Shown: positions 9,597 to 19,703 of the stretch, in pieces
Layout of the letters: each line of letters begins with the position of its first letter
Position numbering within the stretch: position 1 is the first letter of the stretch
Assembly: GCA_949286015.1 (NCBI GenBank)
Contig: CASEBB010000003.1
Location: 22,062 to 86,061 of the forward strand
Reading direction: 5' to 3'
Length of the DNA stretch: 64,000 bases
Source of the DNA: an uncultured Succinivibrionaceae bacterium
GTDB lineage: Bacteria; Pseudomonadota; Gammaproteobacteria; Enterobacterales; Succinivibrionaceae
The notes under the pieces: model-generated
Databases searched by the model: none
What the model saw: the letters and a program-made list of their open reading frames with translations, nothing else
What the model was told of the DNA's origin: nothing
Program-made: the position numbers and the translations under genes

Positions 9597-10487
9597 ATGA
9601 CGCTTAGTGCTGCCAACGACACCACGCTCCTGCGCGCCCAAGATCTCCACGCCCTCTATGAGGGTGCTGATAGCGCGGTGCCTTTCTACAAAAAAGAACT
9701 GCCGAGCCCGCTGTCCTTTGCTGAGCCCGAGACTATGGCCGAGCTTGAGCAGCGTCTGCACCTCATCATGGGGCGCTCTATCGGTGAGCTTACCCAGCTA
9801 TCTAAGCTCAATGCTGCTGCATATGCCACCGCCAAAGGCTTTGCTGGGCAGTTAGTCGAGCTCTTTTTAGGCGCCCACGCCCATAACCAGAGTGGCCCTG
9901 ACTTTACCAAGCTGGGTATTGAGCTCAAGACTGTGCCCGTGGGTTTTGACCTGATGCCGCAAGAGCACACCTTTATCTGTGCAGCGGATCTCGCACCACG
10001 GCATATGATTCCTTTTGCGCAGTCCGCGCTCTTTCATAAGATGCAGCACATGCTCTTTGTAATGCTCCTTGCTCCACGCAATGCAGGCTTAAGCATGGGG
10101 GAGCGCCGCATCTTGGGTTACTTCTTCTTTGATCTTAAAGGGGAACACCGCCAACAGGTAGAAACGGACTATAACGAGATGCAGGAGCTACTGCTTAGCC
10201 ACCAGTTCGATCAGCTGACCTCCTCCTTAGGCAACGTGCTGCAATTGCGTCCGCGTGGTTTGCCAGGAAAGGACGTCGTGGCGGTTCATGACGAGGAGGG
10301 GCAGCTTATCTACACCAAGACCCGTGGCTACTACCTGCGCTCGAGCTTTACCCGCACTCTGCTCCAGAACTTTATTGCCGAGCAGGGTGTGGACAGTGAG
10401 GCCCTTAACCAGTTGCAGGACTTCAAAAAGCGCCTGCGCCTGCAAGAGGATGAAGATGACTCTGAGTCCGACTCTGATGGTGAGTAG
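9597..10487 (+). CDS. mutH: DNA mismatch repair endonuclease MutH
   Basis: MutH nicks the unmethylated strand at hemimethylated GATC sites when activated by MutS and MutL. It has 296 residues (E. coli 229). The active-site signature D-x6-E-x-K is at D102, E109 and K111, within the PDFTKLGIELKTVPV region. The extra length is a short N-terminal extension and a strongly acidic tail (EDEDDSESDSDGE). Its presence implies Dam-directed repair in this organism (established for the family). It lies in the same neighbourhood as rppH and ptsP, as in E. coli. The start has GAGG about 10 nt upstream. Confidence 0.95.
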   Translation: MTLSAANDTTLLRAQDLHALYEGADSAVPFYKKELPSPLSFAEPETMAELEQRLHLIMGRSIGELTQLSKLNAAAYATAKGFAGQLVELFLGAHAHNQSGPDFTKLGIELKTVPVGFDLMPQEHTFICAADLAPRHMIPFAQSALFHKMQHMLFVMLLAPRNAGLSMGERRILGYFFFDLKGEHRQQVETDYNEMQELLLSHQFDQLTSSLGNVLQLRPRGLPGKDVVAVHDEEGQLIYTKTRGYYLRSSFTRTLLQNFIAEQGVDSEALNQLQDFKKRLRLQEDEDDSESDSDGE

Positions 10488-12093
10488 GCTTGTTTGCGGC
10501 GGTAATAATTGCCATAAGTTCCCACCCTCTTTCAGAGGCTCTTAGCGCCTTTTTAGTTGCAAGGTCTTCACCGCCCCTGCTGAGGGTTATGCTTGTGGCG
10601 TAGTGGGTCATCGCAGCTCTTTGTATCAGCATCTTTTTGCAAGCCCTAACCTTACCTCTGGACATCCTCTCGAGGTGGCTGTGGGGAGGGTCTGTGCGTG
10701 CCTGTAGAACATGTAGAGAGGCAGAGCTATTTTCGTCATAGGCACCCTTAAGATGGTGGTGGTAACGGTGACGGTGGCAGTGACGTCTGGCGTTGGTGCT
10801 CAAGGTGGGTGGTGTCTGTGTCTAAGCCTGCTGTCAGACAGGCTTGCTGACTACAAAGACGCCGCATATCACACGTTCTGACACCTGTAGCGTTAAGCTC
10901 ACTGTCACCTCATACCCCAGCCACGTCACCACAGGGTCTAAGTGCACCACAGCGCCACCTTTAACCCCAGTCTTGGCACATCCGCCAGCCCCAAAACCGC
11001 CCTTAAAACCACGTACTGCCACCCTGTAGCACAATCGCCACCACGCCAGCTCCATCTTTTTTCACTTTTTTACCCTCCATACCACGTCCCCACCACCCTC
11101 TAAAACCTGATAAATAAGCCATTTAAACCCCTTACTGTAGTTAGTACACCCTTTTCTTTTTGAGCACGTCTACTTTATGCCTTTTACCCAAGGTCAAAGT
11201 TGAATATAATTCACCTTGAGCATAATCAGTTTATTGATATTTTTAATGTACTGATTAACAAAATGTTGTCATGAGACAGGGGCTGCACCTCGTAATGAAC
11301 GGCAAGTCGGCACGGGTTGGCACCTGCCTTAGAGGCGTCGCCAGAGTGAGCAGCGCAGTATGCACGTGAGCTCCTCCCCTCACTTGTGGGGAGGCAGCAT
11401 GGCCTGCCCTGTAGCTAAGACCGCTAGCTTTAGTGCCTCAGCACTAAGCTTCCCCTACCTCCCCTCACTTGGGGGGGGGCGTGGGGGCGACCGTGGTTAT
11501 AACGCTAGTTATGGCCATGGGAGGTGGCCTGCGCTCACCCTGTCATGAGCTCTGACACCGGCCCCAACCACCTGCAAGGATGCAGCTGGTCTGGGGGCTA
11601 AAGGTGGCAGCACAAACTGCCCCTAAAGCATCGTTACAGGGTGTTCCCACTCTGTCACGGTACGGTGTAAGGCTCATAGGCGTGACGCCATGGCACCCTG
11701 CTATCGCAATCAGGCAAGCTTGCGGCAGCAGCTAAAGGTGCCACGACAGCATCTACCCTGCTCATCTTTGTGGTTGCTTCACCCCTGATCACCACGCTCT
11801 TGAGCTTTTAGCCAAGAGCCTCTGGGGGTCACCACCACATACCTCTGCCTGACCTTGTAGGATGCAAGGTTGGGTAGAGGAGGGTGTCAGGCGCGCTACC
11901 CAGCACGTACCCTCAAGCCATCTGATCATGAGGACGTGGGCCGGTAGCGTTGGCGCTTTCCACCCTGTACCCCCGTAGCCTGAGCCACGGTCTTGAGGTA
12001 CCGGCTGGCAGTGCGCGTATCTTCTTTTAGGAAGCGACGACCTCTGGAGCAACCCCAACTTTAAAGTGATAGCCAGAGCGCAAGGTATAGTCT
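10488..12093. other. 1.6-kb gene-free region
   Basis: There is a weak terminator-like hairpin after mutH (about 10531-10556, AGGC...GCCT then T5). An AT-rich island lies at 11090-11270, with a perfect inverted repeat. Two CCTCCCCTCACTT...GGGG segments lie at 11373-11394 and near 11457. Frames on both strands lack protein-like composition. Confidence 0.5.
11223..11257. promoter_or_regulatory. AT-rich perfect inverted repeat
   Basis: TAATCAGT (11223-11230) and ACTGATTA (11250-11257) are perfect 8-bp inverted arms with a 19-nt AT-rich spacer. A TATAAT box sits at 11205-11210. The AT-richness is unlike the surrounding sequence. It could be an operator or promoter for an unseen transcript; no gene directly follows. 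Confidence 0.3.
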
Positions 12094-12438
12094 ATGAGCG
12101 TTTCCAAGAGCATCACCAAGGACGGCAAAAAGGTCACTATCACCTTCTACATCAAGAAGGAAGCCGCCCAAGGTGCCAAGCAAATCTTCTTAATCTGCGA
12201 GCACAATGGTTGGGAGCCAGTGGCCATGAAGCCACAAAAGAACGGCACCTTCCGTGGCTCGATTTCGGTACCAACTGACGTGCAGCCAAGCTATCAGTAC
12301 CGTTTCAAGTACGTGATGCCTGACGACCAAGTCAAGTTTGATAACGATTGGGATGCAGAGAGCTATTGCCCAAATCCATTCTCTGGTGAGAACTCGGTCT
12401 TTACGGTTAGCAAGACTGCGCCAAAGTCTGCAAAGTAA
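12094..12438 (+). CDS. CBM48 / isoamylase early-set domain protein
   Basis: A 114-residue single-domain protein of the AMPK glycogen-binding / isoamylase N-terminal (E-set, CBM48) type. The pattern F-L-I-C-E-H-N-G-W then M-K-P and G-T-F-R-G-S-I-S-V-P, followed by YQYRFKYV and a DNDWDAE-like acidic turn, is typical of these beta-sandwich domains in gammaproteobacteria. They are thought to bind alpha-glucans; no catalytic domain is present. The ribosome site is weak (AAGG 9-10 nt upstream). It is followed by a clear terminator, so it is a single-gene unit. Confidence 0.85.
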   Translation: MSVSKSITKDGKKVTITFYIKKEAAQGAKQIFLICEHNGWEPVAMKPQKNGTFRGSISVPTDVQPSYQYRFKYVMPDDQVKFDNDWDAESYCPNPFSGENSVFTVSKTAPKSAK

Positions 12439-12471
12439 GACGCGAGCCTCTGGCTCTAGCTACGTACCCCT

Positions 12472-12500
12472 AACCGCGATCTGTGCGGTCGCGGTTTTCT
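12472..12500 (+). terminator. rho-independent terminator after CBM48 gene
   Basis: AACCGCGA pairs perfectly with TCGCGGTT across a 9-nt loop and runs into TTTTC. It starts 33 nt after the stop codon. Confidence 0.75.
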
Positions 12501-13187
12501 CTCTCCCTCCTCAGCGTCCTTGCGAGGAGGCATTTAGCGAGCTTTGTGGCAGCGTTTCTGATCTGCCGCGTTTTTACTTTCGCTCAAGTCAGACCCTTTC
12601 CTTTCTCTTCTCTCTGCCGCTCTTTAGGCTCCTCTATTGTCCCACCCCACCCACTATCACTAAAGCCGCTCTACTATCGCTTGGCTAAGCCGTATCAACA
12701 CCAGCATCTCTAGCGCTGCTACGTCCCCTCTTCTTCGCTGCACTGACCCTACCCATACCCAGCATCACGACCACCAACCACCGGCACGACTGTCGCCTCA
12801 CACCATCACCACTGCCAGCCACCTACAGTACCTATTACCTCCAAGATAGCGCCCGCGCACATTGTAGCTTGCTCACGTCCCCTCTTAAGTTTCCTACCAT
12901 AAGTGTCACCCCCTCCTCACTCTGACCACCTCTTAAGTGCAGGTGGTGCTCTCACAGCTGCTCTTAGGGTCTCAAGGATAAAGCGCAGCAATGGTGTCAG
13001 TGCCTCGCATCACGTGGCGGCAGCTTACACCTGCCCTCCAGAAACCACCACAGGACACCACCTACACCATTGGTGCTCCACAGCTAACAGCGCCTGCCCC
13101 CACGCCCCACCATAAGGCCCCTGCCCTCTTTTTGCTCACCACTTTTGCCCTGTTTTTGTGCACTCTTAATCTTATCTTCTATAAAAC
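12501..13187. other. intergenic region before the tRNA genes
   Basis: Pyrimidine-rich sequence with no convincing gene or RNA. Confidence 0.45.
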
Positions 13188-13216
13188 TTGACATACCTCA
13201 CACCTGCCCCTATAAT
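13188..13216 (+). promoter_or_regulatory. sigma-70 promoter of tRNA-fMet genes
   Basis: Perfect TTGACA (13188-13193) and perfect TATAAT (13211-13216) with a 17-bp spacer. The first tRNA begins 14 nt after the -10 box. Confidence 0.85.
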
Positions 13217-13229
13217 GCAGCCATTCAGT

Positions 13230-13306
<77 letters not shown>

Positions 13307-13312
13307 AGCACT

Positions 13313-13336
13313 AAGCAGCACGAGCTGCTTTTTTTA
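13313..13336 (+). terminator. terminator after tRNA-fMet copy 1
   Basis: AAGCAGC-ACGA-GCTGCTT hairpin followed by a run of T. Confidence 0.8.
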
Positions 13337-13399
13337 TCCTTGGGCTCTGGATGCTGTGGCTGGCATCGCAGACGCTGACTGAATAATGCAGCCGTCAGT

Positions 13400-13476
<77 letters not shown>

Positions 13477-13483
13477 ATACTAA

Positions 13484-13508
13484 GAGGCAGCCTGAGGCTG
13501 CTTTTTTT
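13484..13508 (+). terminator. terminator after tRNA-fMet copy 2
   Basis: GCAGCC-TGA-GGCTGC hairpin followed by T7. The stem sequence differs from the first terminator although the position is the same. Confidence 0.8.
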
Positions 13509-13879
13509 GTTTCTGGGCACTGCGTTTTGCGCGTGTCTCTTTTCTCAGCGCAGTCTTTGCGCTTTGATCTGCCTTGTGTGCAGTCCCGTCCCTACTCTCC
13601 TGTCTTTCCCCTCTTCAGTCCTCTTCCTCTTTTGTTCTTGCTTGCAGTACTGTCCCTATACGCTTACGCTGCGCTTAGATGAGCCGTTGCACGGCATGCG
13701 CCCGTATTGCGTCCTAACAGACCGTAATGGTGTCTGCCCTCAGAACACCTACTGGTAGTCGCTGCAGCCACGCCTAGCGCTGCGTCCACGCTCCGCTGAC
13801 ATTAAGGAGCTCCCGCAACGCCCCGACGTGTTCTGACCTGCTCTCAAGCGCTCTCACCAAGCTCATGCAGCTCAGTAAG
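13509..13879. other. intergenic region
   Basis: Between the tRNA terminator and the 3' end of a converging minus-strand gene. No feature recognised. Confidence 0.4.
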
Positions 13880-14527
13880 CTACGCCCCTTGCAGCTCCCA
13901 TGGTGCCGCTTGCGGTGCCTTAAAGCCCACCTTATTACAAAAGAGCCAGCCTTTCTTCAGGCTCTGTGGGTGCCGACAAAAGAGCTCCTCACGCAGACGG
14001 TGCATGCGTACCCCCTGCTCTTGAAGCTCCTGCACCTGCTGCTTTGGCAGCTGTGCTTCCAGCTCCTCCCAAAAGAGCGCATGCAGCCCTGAAGCAAACA
14101 TGCCCGAGGCAATAGCCTCAGCCCACACCTGACACAGCACTCTGTCCTTAATAAAGGTCTGTGGCCGCACCGCGTACCACTGTAAGCGCCACCATAGCTG
14201 CTCTGGGGTGCACACCACCATGTGCCGCGACATACCGTGCCCTAAGACCTTCTCTAAAGGCTGCGTCCGCGCCGCAACGTTATCTGTAAGCTCTGGCTTG
14301 CTTTGCAGCAAAGCTGCCCACTCCGCTGCCGGAGGGTTAAGCCATGTCTTTGGCAAACGCACCATATTGTCGTCTGCACAGCCACGCACAAAGCGATAGC
14401 AGTCCTCTAAAAAGACCACCACCTGCCCCTTGTGCACAAGGGCTTGCACCTTTGCTACCATCTGCAGCGACTCTACGCGCAGAGGAAAGCGCAGGGTTTT
14501 CACCACGGGACGCTCATTGCTCGCCAT
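13880..14527 (-). CDS. hypothetical protein
   Basis: A 215-residue, Trp- and Gln-rich, probably soluble protein that I do not recognise. It starts MASNERPVVKTLRFPLRVESL, has a mid-region LWWRLQWYAVRPQTFIKDRVL and a helical Glu/Gln-rich part (ELEAQLPKQQVQELQEQG). It has no signal peptide or membrane segment. The ATG is preceded by AAGGAT at 5 nt. It follows the rplS terminator on the same strand, so it is likely its own unit downstream of the ribosomal operon. Confidence 0.65.
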   Translation of the reverse strand: MASNERPVVKTLRFPLRVESLQMVAKVQALVHKGQVVVFLEDCYRFVRGCADDNMVRLPKTWLNPPAAEWAALLQSKPELTDNVAARTQPLEKVLGHGMSRHMVVCTPEQLWWRLQWYAVRPQTFIKDRVLCQVWAEAIASGMFASGLHALFWEELEAQLPKQQVQELQEQGVRMHRLREELFCRHPQSLKKGWLFCNKVGFKAPQAAPWELQGA

Positions 14528-14589
14528 ACCGATCCTTTTGTCTGTTGCATTTAGATCACGTGGGTTCTCTTACCACCCGCGTCTAAAAC

Positions 14590-14624
14590 GAAAAAAGCCC
14601 TGCCCCAGCGAGGGACAAGGCTCT
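14590..14624 (-). terminator. terminator of the rpsP-rplS operon
   Basis: On the minus strand, AGCCTTGTCCC pairs with GGGGCAGGGCT (minor mismatches) and runs into TTTTTTCG, 60-95 nt beyond the rplS stop. Confidence 0.8.
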
Positions 14625-14683
14625 TGGTAGGCTCAAGACTAGTCGTGAGCCGCTTATCTAAATTCGGTCTGTTTACCCTGTGG

Positions 14684-15034
14684 TTAGACCTTCTCGCGAA
14701 TACGAGCAGCCTTACCAGTGCGGTTGCGTAAGTAGTACAGCTTAGCGCGACGCACGTCACCACGACGGGTCACAGTCACAGAAGCAATTAATGGGGAATG
14801 CGTCTGGAACACACGCTCCACACCCTCGCCAGAGCTGATCTTGCGCACGGTGAAGGAGGAATTTAAACCACGATTGCGCTTGGCAATCACGTTGCCCTCA
14901 AAGGCCTGTAAACGGGTCTTGTCACCCTCAACCACACGCACCTCAACACGCACGGTGTCGCCTGGGTTGAAGTTTGGAATGTCCTGACGGAGTTGCTCTT
15001 TTTCCAGCTGGTCAATAATTGGATGGCTAGCCAT
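14684..15034 (-). CDS. rplS: 50S ribosomal protein L19
   Basis: L19 sits at the 30S-50S interface. The 116 residues match the family length. Motifs include [22 protein letters not shown] (split by the conserved GD) and [10 protein letters not shown], with the C-terminal [18 protein letters not shown]. It is last in the conserved rpsP-rimM-trmD-rplS order and is followed by a strong terminator. Confidence 0.97.
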   Translation of the reverse strand: MASHPIIDQLEKEQLRQDIPNFNPGDTVRVEVRVVEGDKTRLQAFEGNVIAKRNRGLNSSFTVRKISSGEGVERVFQTHSPLIASVTVTRRGDVRRAKLYYLRNRTGKAARIREKV

Positions 15035-15078
15035 TTCTTTACCTACCCTAAAAGTAATCTGTACTTCCTCAAACGCTG

Positions 15079-15831
15079 CTACTGCTCATTACTTACAGTG
15101 CGCTGCTTGAGGTATTCCTCAAGGAGCTCTTGCTCCTCAGGATTGAGTAACCGAGATCGCAATAAATCAGGTCGCCGCTCATACGTGCGAGCTAACGCCT
15201 GCTGCAATCGCCAACGCCGGATCTTCTCGTGATCGCCGCTTAACAATATCTCCGGTACGCCCATCCCATCGATAATCTCAGGACGCGTGTACTGCGGAAA
15301 ATGCAGCAAGCCATCGGCAAAAGAATCCTCATAGGCACTACGTAAGTTGCCTAAAACTCCAGGCACCATACGTGATACCGCATCGATGACGCACATGGCA
15401 GGGATTTCACCACCCGAAAGCACGTAGTCACCGATTGAAACCTCCAGATCGACTTCCTTCTGAAGGATACGCTCATCGATTCCCTCATACCGTCCGGCTA
15501 TGAGGATTAACGAACCCCAGTCATGGAATCGCGTGACCAGTGAGTGGCTAAGACGATCTCCTTGCGGAGATAAATAAACGACTTTTGTTCCCTGAGGCGC
15601 TTTCTCCCGCGCTGCCTTGATGGCATCACGTAGTGGCTGCACCTTCATTAACATGCCAGGGCCGCCACCATAAGGCTTGTCATCTACGGTCTTGTACTTG
15701 TCATAGGCAAAGTCTCGCGGATTCCACACCTCTATCTCTATAAGAGAGCGCTTCACCGCGCGGCTTATTACCCCAGACTCCGTAATAGCCTTAAACATCT
15801 CAGGGAAGAGCGATATGACCCCAAACCACAT
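15079..15831 (-). CDS. trmD: tRNA (guanine-37-N1)-methyltransferase TrmD
   Basis: TrmD makes m1G37 in tRNAs that have G36G37 and prevents +1 frameshifting. The 250 residues match E. coli (255). It begins [13 protein letters not shown] and contains the SPOUT trefoil-knot region with [14 protein letters not shown] and the SAM-binding [11 protein letters not shown]. It is third in the rpsP operon. Confidence 0.97.
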   Translation of the reverse strand: MWFGVISLFPEMFKAITESGVISRAVKRSLIEIEVWNPRDFAYDKYKTVDDKPYGGGPGMLMKVQPLRDAIKAAREKAPQGTKVVYLSPQGDRLSHSLVTRFHDWGSLILIAGRYEGIDERILQKEVDLEVSIGDYVLSGGEIPAMCVIDAVSRMVPGVLGNLRSAYEDSFADGLLHFPQYTRPEIIDGMGVPEILLSGDHEKIRRWRLQQALARTYERRPDLLRSRLLNPEEQELLEEYLKQRTVSNEQ

Positions 15832-15936
15832 CTTGCTTTCCTCTTTAGATGCCTCTTACCTGTAAGGCAAAACCTTACAAGCACTACTGCCGCAGGGAAC
15901 TTCAGCTCAACCTGTGGCGCATCTTCTAGGAAGGGT

Positions 15937-16467
15937 TTAGTAGTCTTCGCCCCACTCCACCCAAATCTTGTGCGCAGCTAAATCAACACGCGTCACAATT
16001 GGGCCTTTAACGTAGGGTATGAGCCTCTGCTGTGGTACACCCTGCGTTTGGTCAGAGGGAGATACTACCATATAGGGAGCAGCTCCTTGATCCACAACCC
16101 TCGACACCACGCCGAGGTTAACACCGTTAAGACCGATGACCGTGCAACCTTCGAGGTCGACTAAATAAAGTTCATCGTCTGCAGGTGCGGGCAAGCTTGA
16201 GCGCTTGATCCCGATGTCCATGCCAGTCAGAAGAGCAGCCTCTTCCTTGACATTGGCCGCATCGAGCTTCACGATGAAGCCGTCGTTATGCGGTTTCCAA
16301 GCTTCTACCTGAACCTCACGCCAATCTTCCCCACGCCGACGAATGAACCATGGCGAGTAGTCAAAAAGGTTTGCAGGTTGCTCGGTAAAGGACTGAACCT
16401 TAAGGTAGCCCTTGAGGCCATAAGTAGAACCTAATCTACCCATGGGACGTGGAGTATCATCAACCAT
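15937..16467 (-). CDS. rimM: ribosome maturation factor RimM
   Basis: RimM assists late 30S assembly around the head domain and binds S19. The 176 residues start with the RimM beta-barrel (GRLGSTYGLKGYLKVQSFTE). The C-terminal PRC-barrel domain holds the family pattern ELYLVDLEGCTVIG and RLIPYVKGPIV. It lies directly after rpsP, about 30 bp apart. Confidence 0.95.
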   Translation of the reverse strand: MVDDTPRPMGRLGSTYGLKGYLKVQSFTEQPANLFDYSPWFIRRRGEDWREVQVEAWKPHNDGFIVKLDAANVKEEAALLTGMDIGIKRSSLPAPADDELYLVDLEGCTVIGLNGVNLGVVSRVVDQGAAPYMVVSPSDQTQGVPQQRLIPYVKGPIVTRVDLAAHKIWVEWGEDY

Positions 16468-16499
16468 AAGCTAAACTAGTTAGCGTGTAGCCGTGATAA

Positions 16500-16880
16500 T
16501 TAAGCCTGAGCGGCTTCAGCAGCACCCTCGGCTGCGCCCTCAGCAGCAGCGGCGGCAGCGGCAGCTTCGGCCTTAGCCTTACGAGCAGCAACAGCCTTCT
16601 CGTACTTGGCGGCCTTGTAAGCGGCAACAGCCTCAGCACCCATCTCCTGATCCTTGATCAGACGCTCAACACGCTCAGATGGCTGGGCACCGACGCTCTT
16701 CCAGTAGTTAACGCGCTCTAAGTTTAAGTTTAAGCGTACTTCCTTACCCTTAGCGATTGGGTTATAGAAGCCGACTTGCTCGATGAAGCGACCAGTAGCG
16801 GCAAAGCGAGAGTCTGCAACCACTACGTGATAAAAAGGACGCTTCTTAGCGCCAGCGCGACGTAAACGAATGACTACCAT
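16500..16880 (-). CDS. rpsP: 30S ribosomal protein S16 with Ala-rich tail
   Basis: S16 is a primary 30S assembly protein. The core [25 protein letters not shown] and the FYNP motif are standard. The usual length is about 82 residues, but this one has 126, because of a C-terminal helix-prone tail of Ala, Glu and Lys from about residue 86. It is the first gene of the operon. Confidence 0.96.
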   Translation of the reverse strand: MVVIRLRRAGAKKRPFYHVVVADSRFAATGRFIEQVGFYNPIAKGKEVRLNLNLERVNYWKSVGAQPSERVERLIKDQEMGAEAVAAYKAAKYEKAVAARKAKAEAAAAAAAAEGAAEGAAEAAQA

Positions 16881-16994
16881 TTCGCAAATTACCCATTAAT
16901 TTGTTTTTTCTCACTGAGAGGTGCGTCGGCAGCTAGTAGCTAGTGCCTTAAGACGAGGCAAACGCGCATCAGTGAAGTAATACACAGACCGACA

Positions 16995-17022
16995 ATTTTA
17001 CAGCCTTTCTGGGAAAAAGCAA
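16995..17022 (-). promoter_or_regulatory. candidate sigma-70 promoter of rpsP operon
   Basis: On the minus strand, TTGCTT (17022-17017), a 16-bp spacer, then TAAAAT (17000-16995), about 115 nt before the rpsP start. Assigned by match to consensus only. Confidence 0.5.
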
Positions 17023-17340
17023 GAACCAGCGCGCATTTTTCGGCACTACCCCCTACCCATGCGGGGCATACTGTGTTATTGTTTCTAAGATTTGTGAGCT
17101 GCGCTGGAGGCTATTGGTTATGACTGCACCAACTGCCATGGCAAAGGGTACAAACCTTAGCGCTAACAGCTTCCCTTGATGCCCGCCTTCCTGTGCGTCT
17201 TAGTCCCTTGCAGCAGCGGCTGCGACGGCCTTTCCTCTTTGTCCCTTTGTGTAGACGCTCCGGCCTACCAACTCACCTACCTACCTACCTCTTCCCTCTT
17301 CTCTTCTTCCTCTCTCTCTCTGCTATCCTGCTGCGAGTGT

Positions 17341-17518
17341 TTTTCCCTCGTTCCTAAGAGTATTTTCTACTAGGTTCTTGGCTTAGAATCGGCCTTTGCG
17401 GTGGGTTTAAGCCCCTTGAGGCAGAAAGCTGATATGGAACATCAAGCATCGCGACCGCGACGTTTCTTTGCGGTAGGGTAATGGCCAGTAGCTTGGCTCT
17501 CACATGGAGAAACGCCCT
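17341..17518 (+). repeat. dispersed repeat family 2, copy 1
   Basis: About 150-185 bp, shared with 36368-36531 and, inverted, 51898-52085. Common blocks are AGTATTTTC, TTGGCTTA-AATCGGCCTTT, GGTGGG-TTAAG-CCCCTTGA, TGCAGAAA-CTGATA, a small hairpin GTCGC/GCGAC, GGTA...TAATGGC and GCTCACA. Neither strand has a conserved reading frame. Confidence 0.8.
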
Positions 17519-17784
17519 AAGTAGACAGCGTGGAGCCACTGCACTTACCAGCGTCCCTGCAGTGCGCCTACTCTGGCCACCGCTGGCTACCGCCATTACT
17601 CTAAGTAGTGCTAAGGGCTGGCTGCGGAGCTGGCTTCCTCCACTCCACCACTCCACCCTATGCTGGTGCCTGCGCTTTCTCCCCGCCCAGAAACAAAAAG
17701 GCAGCACTACGGAGCAAACCGCAATGCCGCCTCTTTGAGCTTTAAGCTTTGCGCTCTGAGCTTGGCGCTAAGCAGCGCTCCGCC
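17519..17784. other. ffh downstream region
   Basis: No gene seen. Composition is GC-rich with short GCGC palindromes and no clear terminator. Confidence 0.4.
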
Positions 17785-19188
17785 TTAGCGGCGCATCTTG
17801 CCGCCAAAGCCGCCTAAACCGCCAAAACCACCCAAGCCAGACATCATGCCTTGCATGCCGCGCATCATGCCCATTAAGGCCTTTGGGCCCTTATTGCCCA
17901 TGCGCTTCATCATCTTCTGCATCTGATCCACTTGCATCAGCAGACGATTGACATCTTGCACCTGTACACCAGCACCGGCGGCAATGCGCTTCTTACGCGA
18001 GGCCTTAATAATGGATGGGTCACGACGCTCCTTGATCGTCATGGAGAGAATAATAGCCTCCATGTGAGCAAACTGCTTGTCGTTAATCTTATCGCCCGCC
18101 TTGGCCATGATGGCGCTACCACCTGGCAGCTTCTCCAGCATCGAACTGATGCCGCCCATCTTGCGCATTTCTTTGATCTGATCGAGGAAGTCCTCTAAAG
18201 TCAGAGTCTTGCCCTTGGTAATCTTCTTGGCGATCTTGTCAGCCTTGCAGGCATCGGTCTTACGCTGCACTTCCTCAATTAAGGAGAGCACATCGCCCAT
18301 GCCTAAGATACGCGAGGCAATACGATCAGGGAAGAATGGCTCTAAGGCCACCACCTTTTCACCGGTACCAATAAACTTGATTGGCTTGCCAGTAATCTCA
18401 CGCACCGATAAGGCCGCACCACCACGGGCATCACCATCAGCTTTGGTTAAGATCACGCCGGTTAATGGCAGCGCGTCCGCAAAGGCCTTTGCGGTGTTCG
18501 CCGCGTCTTGACCAGTCATGGAGTCAACCACAAACAGGGTCTCGGTAGGCTCGCAGATCTTATGCAGATCCTGCACTTCGCGCATCATGTCCTCATCGAC
18601 CGCCAGACGACCAGCGGTATCGACGATCAGCACTTCGGTGTAGCGCTTCTTAGCCTCGGCCAGTGCGGCCTTAGCGATCTCTTGTGGCGTGCTGTTAGGG
18701 TCAGAAGGGAAGGCATCAATGCCAATTTCTTTGGCTAAGGTCTGTAACTGATCGATAGCCGCAGGACGGTAGGTATCGACCGACACCACGAGCACGCTCT
18801 TCTTTAAGCGCTCTTTGATGTACAGGGCCAGCTTGGCAGCGGAGGTGGTCTTACCAGCACCTTGTAAACCGGCAAGTAAGATCACTGCTGGTGGTTGGTG
18901 AGCGACATTGAGGGCGTCGTTCTTGGCGCCCATGGTCTCTACCAACTGGTCATAGACGATTTTGATGAACTCTTGGTCTGGGGTTAAGCTCTGACTAACC
19001 TCTTGACCTAAAGCTCTTTCCTTAACCTTGGCGGTAAAGCTCTTCACCACGCTTAAGGCGACGTCAGCCTCTAACAGGGCAGTACGCACCTCACGGAGGA
19101 TGTCCTTAACGTTGTCCTCGGTAATGCGGCCCTTACCAGAGATCTTCTTAAAGGCTTGACTGAGTCTTTCGCTTAAATTATCAAACAT
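17785..19188 (-). CDS. ffh: signal recognition particle GTPase Ffh
   Basis: Ffh binds 4.5S RNA and signal sequences and delivers ribosomes to FtsY at the membrane. It has 467 residues. The N domain (MFDNLSERLSQAFKKI) is followed by the G domain, with P-loop GLQGAGKTT and motifs DTYRPAA, DTAGRL and TKADGDARGG. The M domain is methionine-rich and ends in Gly-Met-rich repeats (MGMMRGMQGMMSGLGG). I chose the ATG at 19188 over an in-frame upstream start because the family begins MFDNL. The 4.5S RNA gene was not seen in the window. Confidence 0.97.
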   Translation of the reverse strand: MFDNLSERLSQAFKKISGKGRITEDNVKDILREVRTALLEADVALSVVKSFTAKVKERALGQEVSQSLTPDQEFIKIVYDQLVETMGAKNDALNVAHQPPAVILLAGLQGAGKTTSAAKLALYIKERLKKSVLVVSVDTYRPAAIDQLQTLAKEIGIDAFPSDPNSTPQEIAKAALAEAKKRYTEVLIVDTAGRLAVDEDMMREVQDLHKICEPTETLFVVDSMTGQDAANTAKAFADALPLTGVILTKADGDARGGAALSVREITGKPIKFIGTGEKVVALEPFFPDRIASRILGMGDVLSLIEEVQRKTDACKADKIAKKITKGKTLTLEDFLDQIKEMRKMGGISSMLEKLPGGSAIMAKAGDKINDKQFAHMEAIILSMTIKERRDPSIIKASRKKRIAAGAGVQVQDVNRLLMQVDQMQKMMKRMGNKGPKALMGMMRGMQGMMSGLGGFGGLGGFGGKMRR

Positions 19189-19245
19189 CGCGCTATCTTG
19201 TTTGTCCAGTGCACTCGGCGGTGGTGCAGTGCAGTTACACCTCAA

Positions 19246-19630
19246 GCCCCCTTATGAAAAGAGGATTAGCCCAAAAGAAGCGGTGGGCTGGGTGGTGACG
19301 AGCGTAGTGTGGGTGTGCCACGCTACCTACTCACATCATCCTGCTGATTATAGCCTACAAACGCTATAACGCGCGGCTAAGAGGTGGTATAGCCCACGGT
19401 GGGGGCGTGACCACAAGTCCTGACCCTCTGTAGCTGGCTGTTTTGCTGTGAACTGACACGCAGCGAAGGTACCCTTAAGAACGCAGCGTGGATCTACCCT
19501 ACCTCTCAAGGGTAAGGCGACAGCCTTAAAAAGGGCTCTACTCAGAGTTTGGTGGCTACAGCAACGTAGCCTCACACCTTGAGGCAAGCGCATGAGCCGT
19601 GGTTGTGGCTTTTAATGTCAGCCACCTAAA
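19246..19630. other. region between motX-like gene and ffh
   Basis: No gene seen. It ends at the terminator of the gene to the right. Confidence 0.4.
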
Positions 19631-19667
19631 ATAAAAAACCCAGCAAGGATTTGCTCCCGCTGGGTTT
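19631..19667 (-). terminator. terminator of motX-like gene
   Basis: On the minus strand, AAACCCAGC pairs with GCTGGGTTT and runs into TTTTATTTT, 40 nt after the stop codon. Confidence 0.85.
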
Positions 19668-19703
19668 GTCAGCACCTGTGGTGCTATTCACCTGAGCCTT
19701 AGC

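Noticed and set aside
10423..10803. His-rich minus-strand frame overlapping the mutH 3' end
   Set aside because: It overlaps the conserved strand of mutH and shows no family features.
11280..11400. tmRNA, RNase P RNA or 4.5S RNA
   Set aside because: I compared it by eye with the known conserved starts and cores and found no match beyond a GGGGCTG start.
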